Origin: Candidatus Nitrosopumilus sp.
GTDB taxonomy: Archaea; Thermoproteota; Nitrososphaeria; Nitrososphaerales; Nitrosopumilaceae
Length of the DNA stretch: 10,775 nt
Assembly: GCA_013043295.1 (NCBI GenBank)
Contig: JABDOO010000126.1
Coordinates: 1-10,775, forward strand
Direction of reading: 5' to 3'
Part shown: positions 7,065-10,775 of the stretch, in pieces
How positions within the stretch are numbered: the stretch's first letter is position 1
Layout of the letters: every line of letters starts with the position of its first letter
Translations under genes and position numbers: made by a program
The notes under the pieces: generated by a model
Told to the model about the DNA's origin: nothing
What the model saw: only the letters and a program-made list of their open reading frames with translations
The model's database searches: none

Positions 7065-7074
7065 AAGTATTAAT
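7065..7074 (+). promoter_or_regulatory. TATA-like box of the thiazole synthase gene
   Basis: AAGTATTAAT is centred about 27 bases before the ATG at 7098, supporting that start and a leaderless transcript. The TTG at 7074, a possible longer start, falls on the box itself. The 190-base divergent region has no recognisable TPP riboswitch. Confidence 0.55.
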
Positions 7075-7097
7075 TGTTCAGAAAATGCTACATCCTC

Positions 7098-7916
7098 ATG
7101 CAAGAAGCTACTGTTGCAGAACAATCAGATAAAATTTTCACCGACGTACGTGAAGTTGAGATTACACGAGCAATTGCAAATGAATTTCATGATGTTTTAG
7201 TTGACAGAGCCGAATCAGATGTAATTATTATCGGTGCAGGTCCTGCAGGATTAACTGCAAGTAGAGAGCTTTCAAACATGGGTTACAAAGTTTTAGTTAT
7301 TGAACAAAACAACTACCTTGGAGGAGGTTATTGGTTAGGAGGATACATGATGAATCCAGTAACAGTTAGAGAACCTGCCCAAAAAATTTGGGACGAGCTT
7401 GGAGTACCATACAAAAAAGTTCAAGAGGGATTGTATTTGACACCAGGCCCACATGCAGTTTCAAAATTAATTTCTGCAGCATGTGATGCGGGAGTAAAGT
7501 TCCTACAACTCACAAAATTTGATGATTTAGTTTTGAAAAATGGAAGAGTTGCAGGAATAGTTGTTAACTGGATGCCAGTATCAGCATTACCACGAAACAT
7601 TACATGTGTTGATCCAGTTGCATTTGAAGCTAAAATAATTATTGATGCCTCAGGTCATGATTCAGTTGCAGTAAAAAGACTAGTTGATAGAGGACTAGCA
7701 AAATGGAAAGGAATGGAACCAATGTTTGTTAATGATGGAGAAGAACATGTTGTTCACAAAACTGGTGAAATATATCCAGGACTTGTTGCAGCTGGAATGT
7801 CAGTTACAGAGACACATGGTCTAGCAAGAATGGGACCAACATTTGGATCAATGTTATTCTCAGGCAAGAGAGCAGCCGAGATAGCAGCAGAAAAAATCAA
7901 AGAGTTAGAAAGATAA
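7098..7916 (+). CDS. thi4: Thi4-family thiazole synthase (ADP-thiazole synthase)
   Basis: This 272-residue protein makes the ADP-thiazole precursor of thiamin from NAD, glycine and a sulfur source. Visible features are the dinucleotide-binding IIGAGPAGLTASREL near the N-terminus, the E-x2-x-YLGGGYWLGGYMMN motif, a GHD motif (DASGHDS) and the C-terminal GLARMGPTFGSMLFSGKRAAE. At the sulfur position it has TCVDP with Cys170 (numbered from this ATG). This matches the cysteine of yeast Thi4 and Haloferax Thi4 that donates its own sulfur, rather than the histidine of sulfide-using methanogen enzymes. A TTG at 7074 would add eight residues but overlaps the TATA box and is unlikely. The gene is divergent from the sulfite reductase operon and 20 bases upstream of a gene of unknown function. 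Related archaeal proteins have been called ribose-1,5-bisphosphate isomerases; that annotation does not fit the Thi4 motifs here. Confidence 0.92.
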   Translation: MQEATVAEQSDKIFTDVREVEITRAIANEFHDVLVDRAESDVIIIGAGPAGLTASRELSNMGYKVLVIEQNNYLGGGYWLGGYMMNPVTVREPAQKIWDELGVPYKKVQEGLYLTPGPHAVSKLISAACDAGVKFLQLTKFDDLVLKNGRVAGIVVNWMPVSALPRNITCVDPVAFEAKIIIDASGHDSVAVKRLVDRGLAKWKGMEPMFVNDGEEHVVHKTGEIYPGLVAAGMSVTETHGLARMGPTFGSMLFSGKRAAEIAAEKIKELER

Positions 7917-7936
7917 GCAATCAAAGCCCACAAGTT

Positions 7937-8716
7937 TTGATATTGAAAACATCTAAAATTATTCTATATGATGACCCCACAGTACCTCAAATACAATTAG
8001 AACAGTTAGCAAAATTTATCGAAAATACATTTCAAGTTAAAACAGAGATTAGAGGGAATTTTTTTGAAAACTCAAATGAAGATATGTATAGAAAAATAGC
8101 AAGTACAAGAATTTTTGATTTAAAAAAACCATTCAAAATTCACACACCTACAATTGAAGAAATCCAAATAGAAACTCAAAACACAGACATGTCAAACAAA
8201 GAGGAAATGATTCTGTATGATGGATTTGAATTTCAAAAAATAGTATCTGAATTTCTTTTAAAAGATAAACACAAAGAAGACACATTACATATTGTCTTTA
8301 CAAACAAACTAACATGTACGTTTGATGAAACTGATTTCAGATACCATGCAAGAGCCTTGATCAGTTCAAATCCAACAATAATATCAACTACAGGCATAAT
8401 TGAAGCACCCGCAAAACCAAAACAATACTATCTTGATTTGATGACAAATTTCAATAAAGAAAAAATTCAGGAAATCAAAGAAAAATACAAAGGGGAATTT
8501 TTAGAGTATAATGATTTTAGACTATCAGAAGTCATTGAAGGGTATCTTCTACAAGCAGTCATGTATTTTGAAACAGGTGATGCATTTTGTGAAAATAAAG
8601 AATGTAGACTGTATAACGCACATTGGCAAAAGGATCTATTTTATTCACAGATTGAAAATAAAAATCTGTGTAAAAAACATCAAGAATATCTTAATGAATT
8701 AACAAATCATACATGA
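7937..8716 (+). CDS. Uncharacterised protein with C-terminal Cys/His cluster
   Basis: I do not firmly recognise this 259-residue soluble protein. Residues 1-60 begin with a beta-strand (KIILYDDP) and a helix. The middle (about 95-175) holds IVFTNKLTCTFDETDFRYHARA and an IISTTGIIEAP strand. The C-terminal part (about 195-248) has RLSEVIEGYLLQAVMYFETGD, then C218-x4-C223-RLYNAHWQ and LC245-x2-H248, a likely zinc site. The layout recalls an archaeal family described as putative metallopeptidases (DUF6775, from memory), but I see no HExxH motif, so enzymatic activity is unproven. The start is TTG at 7937; another TTG at 7943 is possible. It lies 20 bases after thi4 and probably shares its transcript. 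Its last 10 bases overlap the end of the convergent dehydrogenase gene. Confidence 0.8.
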   Translation: MILKTSKIILYDDPTVPQIQLEQLAKFIENTFQVKTEIRGNFFENSNEDMYRKIASTRIFDLKKPFKIHTPTIEEIQIETQNTDMSNKEEMILYDGFEFQKIVSEFLLKDKHKEDTLHIVFTNKLTCTFDETDFRYHARALISSNPTIISTTGIIEAPAKPKQYYLDLMTNFNKEKIQEIKEKYKGEFLEYNDFRLSEVIEGYLLQAVMYFETGDAFCENKECRLYNAHWQKDLFYSQIENKNLCKKHQEYLNELTNHT

Positions 8717-9609
8717 AGGGATTTAATATCATTAGAAATCTTTGCAGATGACTTTTTGAGGGATGACATTTCAACATCATCAAGTTTAATTTTTTCTATT
8801 TCAAATACACCGTTTTGATTAATTTTTACAGGCACACCCATAGCAACATCTCGCTCTCCATATTCACCGTCAAGAACTATAGATGCAGGAATGTGGATTT
8901 CCTTTTTCTGTAAAATTGAGTTAATCACATCAAAAGTATTTTTTGCAATGCCAAATTGAGATCTACTCTTATAATTTCGTAGTTTTTTCCAATAATTTCT
9001 AACATTACTAGTTATGGAATCTCTATTATCAATCATTGAAAAAAGAGGATTACCTCCAACCTTGACTCGAGAAAAAATAGGAACCATCGAGTCTCCATGT
9101 TCACCTAAAACAAGGGCATGAGAAATGGAAGATTGTGGAACAGACAGTGTTTCAGAGATATAATAGCGGAATCTACTAGTGTCGAGATTTGATGCAATTC
9201 CAATGACTTTAAATCTTGAAAGATGTGTTTCCTTTTGAAAAAAATAAGTTAAAACATCAAGAGGGTTTGAAATTATTAAAATTATTGCGGAGGGACAGCA
9301 TTGCTTTACTTGTTTTGCAATATCTTTAATCATTTTTACCTGTAATTCCATAGTCTCGGTTCTATCTTTTTTATAGGATCCAACACTTGCAGCAATCACA
9401 ACAATGTTGGAACCAATCATTTCAGAGTAGTCATCTGTTCCTCTAATAGAGAAATTTGAGTTTGCAGGAATTGCACTAGCAATATCTAGTGCTTCACCAA
9501 GTGCTTTCTTTTTATCTCGATTTACTAGTAGAACATCATCTACACCATTTGCAACACATAGAAATGCAATTGATGATCCAACACGACCACTACCAACAAT
9601 TGAAATCAA
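8707..9609 (-). CDS. Malate/lactate dehydrogenase family protein, probably NADP-type
   Basis: This 300-residue 2-hydroxyacid dehydrogenase of the LDH/MDH superfamily is closest by eye to archaeal malate dehydrogenases. The Rossmann motif GSGRVG (6-11) is intact, as are N115 (ISNPLD), the Asp-Arg pair D143 and R146 (NLDTSRFR), the catalytic His171 (GEHGDS), and R83 as the probable loop arginine. Two positions differ from standard. At the end of the second strand the usual NAD-binding Asp is replaced by N30-R31 (LLVNRDK), which suggests NADPH. The mobile loop (VGSYKKDR, 76-83) lacks the substrate arginine of the R-x-P-G-x-x-R motif and is one residue shorter. The substrate is therefore not certain to be malate. 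The start is TTG at 9609, forced by an upstream in-frame TGA. It is the third gene of a group, 16 bases after the universal stress protein gene. Confidence 0.88.
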   Translation of the reverse strand: MISIVGSGRVGSSIAFLCVANGVDDVLLVNRDKKKALGEALDIASAIPANSNFSIRGTDDYSEMIGSNIVVIAASVGSYKKDRTETMELQVKMIKDIAKQVKQCCPSAIILIISNPLDVLTYFFQKETHLSRFKVIGIASNLDTSRFRYYISETLSVPQSSISHALVLGEHGDSMVPIFSRVKVGGNPLFSMIDNRDSITSNVRNYWKKLRNYKSRSQFGIAKNTFDVINSILQKKEIHIPASIVLDGEYGERDVAMGVPVKINQNGVFEIEKIKLDDVEMSSLKKSSAKISNDIKSLHV

Positions 9610-9625
9610 TTGTCATACATCTCAA

Positions 9626-10057
9626 TTATTTGACAATTAAGACAGGGCATAAAGTTTTTTGTGACACACCGTTTGCAACACTGCCTAAAAGTAACTTATC
9701 AAAACCAGTTCTACCATGAGAGCCAATTACTATCAAATCATGTTTTCTAGATTTTGCATAATTAACAATATCATTTACAACTGATTTGGATGTAAGAATT
9801 TGTGATTTTACAGATATGTTATTTTTTTTGGCTAAGGATTCAAGTTTTTCAATATGTTTTTGAGAAACTTTTTTTTGTTTTTTAATTAGTTCAGAATCAG
9901 CTCTTGCATCATAGTATTTGTGATGCCAAGCATCACCTTCAAGGCATGTAAGAAGAGTGATTTTAGAATCTCGACATTTTGCAATATCTAATGCAATTTT
10001 AAATGCTCTTGTTGACTGAGTTGACAGATCAAAAGGGACAAGAATATTTTGAAACAT
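9626..10057 (-). CDS. Universal stress protein (UspA family)
   Basis: This is a single-domain Usp protein of 143 residues from the ATG at 10057. It starts MFQNILVPFDLS, the usual first strand, and ends with the ATP-binding signature G-x2-G-x9-G-S (GSHGRTGFDKLLLGS) followed by the closing strand CPVLIVK, so it is probably of the ATP-binding type. It is cytoplasmic; the family is linked to stress and starvation, and the exact role is unknown. The start was chosen because MFQNILVP aligns with family N-termini and an AAGGA stretch lies 8 bases upstream. An ATG at 10066 would add three residues and overlap the upstream gene by 8 bases. The longer reading to 10150 only runs through the upstream gene. 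It is the second gene of the minus-strand group. Confidence 0.9.
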   Translation of the reverse strand: MFQNILVPFDLSTQSTRAFKIALDIAKCRDSKITLLTCLEGDAWHHKYYDARADSELIKKQKKVSQKHIEKLESLAKKNNISVKSQILTSKSVVNDIVNYAKSRKHDLIVIGSHGRTGFDKLLLGSVANGVSQKTLCPVLIVK

Positions 10058-10058
10058 C

Positions 10059-10400
10059 TTAAACATCCTTTTTCCTAATACTTTCTCTTTGTCGTTTATT
10101 ATCATTTTTGGATAACTCACGTTCCAGTTTTGCAGATAAACTGTCAGCAATTTTTAGAATATCCCAATCAGATTCAGTGTAAATTAATTGATCTTTAGAA
10201 GTATTCACTATAGCAGTTACATCATAGTGAGTTCTAGTGCCCTCAGTATTTTGAGATTTTACAGAGATTTTTGCCTCAATAATATCAGAAATAACAGGTT
10301 GTACTTTCTCTAAAGATGCTCTAAATTTTGATGAAAGAATTTCATTTGCAGGCTCATCAGGGGACAATCCTATCACAAATAATGGAACAATATCAGTCAT
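10059..10400 (-). CDS. Small protein resembling HPF/RaiA ribosome hibernation factors
   Basis: This 113-residue protein has a predicted strand-helix-strand-strand-strand-helix order: VPLFVIGL (5-12), helix (about 17-40), IEAKISVKS (41-49), THYDVTAIVNTS (57-68), QLIYTESDWDI (71-81) and a long helix ADSLSAKLERELSKN (85-99), then a basic tail (KRQRESIRKK). This order, and the helix ending in KLEREL followed by a basic tail, match the RaiA/HPF (S30AE) fold that sits in the ribosomal decoding region during stasis. Similarity is by eye and weak, so a hibernation role is inferred. The next gene encodes a universal stress protein, which fits. The ATG at 10400 starts the gene, which is the first of the minus-strand group and divergent from a CBS-domain gene. 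Its stop is next to the Usp start. Confidence 0.7.
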   Translation of the reverse strand: MTDIVPLFVIGLSPDEPANEILSSKFRASLEKVQPVISDIIEAKISVKSQNTEGTRTHYDVTAIVNTSKDQLIYTESDWDILKIADSLSAKLERELSKNDNKRQRESIRKKDV

Positions 10401-10419
10401 ACATGATTATAACAATATA

Positions 10420-10429
10420 TCATTAAAAG
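10420..10429 (-). promoter_or_regulatory. TATA-like element for the stress gene group
   Basis: CTTTTAATGA on the minus strand lies about 25 bases before the ATG at 10400, a distance that suits a leaderless transcript. An alternative ATATAT at 10413-10418 is too close to the start codon. Confidence 0.4.
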
Positions 10430-10450
10430 ACCACATTGTAATTACCAATC

Positions 10451-10471
10451 ATGATATTCAGAAATGATATT
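10451..10471. repeat. Direct repeat ATGATATT in the divergent promoter region
   Basis: Two identical 8-base copies (10451-10458 and 10464-10471), 13 bases apart start to start, lie immediately upstream of the CBS gene's TATA-like box. They may be a regulator site, though AT-rich chance matches cannot be excluded. Confidence 0.3.
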
Positions 10472-10480
10472 GTAAATTAT

Positions 10481-10490
10481 GTATTTAAGA
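10481..10490 (+). promoter_or_regulatory. TATA-like box of the CBS-domain gene
   Basis: GTATTTAAGA is centred 26 bases before the ATG at 10511, the expected distance for a leaderless archaeal transcript. Confidence 0.6.
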
Positions 10491-10510
10491 AAATTTTACA
10501 GAGATAAATT

Positions 10511-10775
10511 ATGGATCCTAAGAAATTAAAATTAACAGAATTAATTACAAAGCCAATAACTGTAAAACCCAACACATCTTTGATAAAAACAAGACAGACA
10601 TTATTAGAAAAGAAAGTAAAAAGAGTAGTGGTCGTAGATGGAAAGATCCCCATTGGAGTTATTACTGAAAAAGACATTGCAAGAAAAATTTACCAGTTGG
10701 GAACAACTCCAATCAAAACTGTTAAAGCAAAAGATTTCAAACAAAGAAAATTATTCACACTTACCAGCAAAAATT
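10511..10775 (+). CDS. CBS-domain protein (3' end cut by window edge)
   Basis: The first 88 codons of an open frame run off the window. The protein starts MDPKKLKLTELITKPITV and contains one complete CBS motif at about residues 8-60 (TVKPNTSL, RVVVVDGKIPIGVITEKDIA). This is followed by what looks like the start of a second CBS unit (about residues 68-88). CBS pairs bind adenine nucleotides and regulate partner proteins or act alone as sensors. With a single pair it would belong to the small stand-alone CBS proteins common in archaea, but further domains beyond the edge cannot be excluded. The ATG is supported by a TATA-like box. It is divergent from the HPF-like, Usp and dehydrogenase group, from which it is separated by a 110-base shared regulatory region. 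Confidence 0.9.
   Translation, partial: MDPKKLKLTELITKPITVKPNTSLIKTRQTLLEKKVKRVVVVDGKIPIGVITEKDIARKIYQLGTTPIKTVKAKDFKQRKLFTLTSKN

Noticed and set aside
7074..7097. N-terminal extension of Thi4 from a TTG start
   Set aside because: The TTG falls within the TATA-like box, and the ATG at 7098 sits at leaderless distance from it.
6908..7097. TPP riboswitch upstream of Thi4
   Set aside because: The conserved CUGAGA and GCGUAGGGA-type elements are absent, and the TATA-like box leaves no leader RNA.
8511..8702. 63-residue plus-strand ORF inside the Cys/His protein gene
   Set aside because: It is an out-of-frame shadow; the longer frame has the conserved Cys/His pattern.
10058..10150. 31-residue N-terminal extension of the universal stress protein
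   Set aside because: It only reads through the end of the upstream gene in another frame; family N-termini start at MFQNILVP.
10477..10677. 66-residue minus-strand ORF
   Set aside because: It is antisense to the start of the CBS-domain gene, which has clear family motifs and a promoter.

Overview
The window reads as chromosome of an ammonia-oxidising archaeon of the Nitrosopumilus type (Nitrososphaerota, formerly Thaumarchaeota). This is inferred from the AT-rich composition, an archaeal DRG-type GTPase with a TGS domain, an archaeal/eukaryal Thi4 thiazole synthase, a haloarchaeal-like malate dehydrogenase, and archaeal TATA-like boxes centred about 26-30 bases before several start codons, which suggests leaderless transcripts. 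TTG and GTG starts are frequent. I see no rRNA, tRNA, CRISPR array, insertion sequence or phage module.

Layout. 1-876 is the 3' part of a DRG-family GTPase gene. 1153-1359 encodes a tiny, extremely basic, histone-H1-like protein built of 11-residue repeats. It is convergent with a minus-strand gene (1462-3075) for a collagen-like protein carrying about 119 uninterrupted Gly-X-Y triplets. A divergent promoter region with a perfect inverted repeat separates the collagen gene from a TPR-repeat protein (3180-4301). Its stop codon abuts, with no intervening base, the stop of a two-domain rhodanese sulfurtransferase gene. That gene lies downstream of, and overlaps by 13 bases, a siroheme sulfite reductase gene (minus, 4302-6907). 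Divergent from the reductase is a Thi4-type thiazole synthase (from 7098), followed by an unrecognised protein with a C-terminal Cys/His cluster (7937-8716). Its end overlaps tail to tail with a minus-strand three-gene group: an HPF/RaiA-like small protein, then a universal stress protein, then a malate/lactate-type dehydrogenase (10400 down to 8707). The window closes with the start of a divergent CBS-domain gene (10511 to the edge).

How the parts may work together. The middle forms a sulfur block: sulfite reductase makes sulfide, the rhodanese handles sulfane sulfur, and divergent Thi4 consumes sulfur to build the thiamin thiazole, here with a yeast-like cysteine at the sulfur-donor position. 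The right end looks like a stress/dormancy group (possible ribosome-hibernation factor, Usp, CBS sensor) attached to a dehydrogenase of altered cofactor type. The left end pairs two low-complexity repeat proteins tail to tail. The collagen-like protein, with no signal peptide and a possible operator in its promoter, is the most unusual item.
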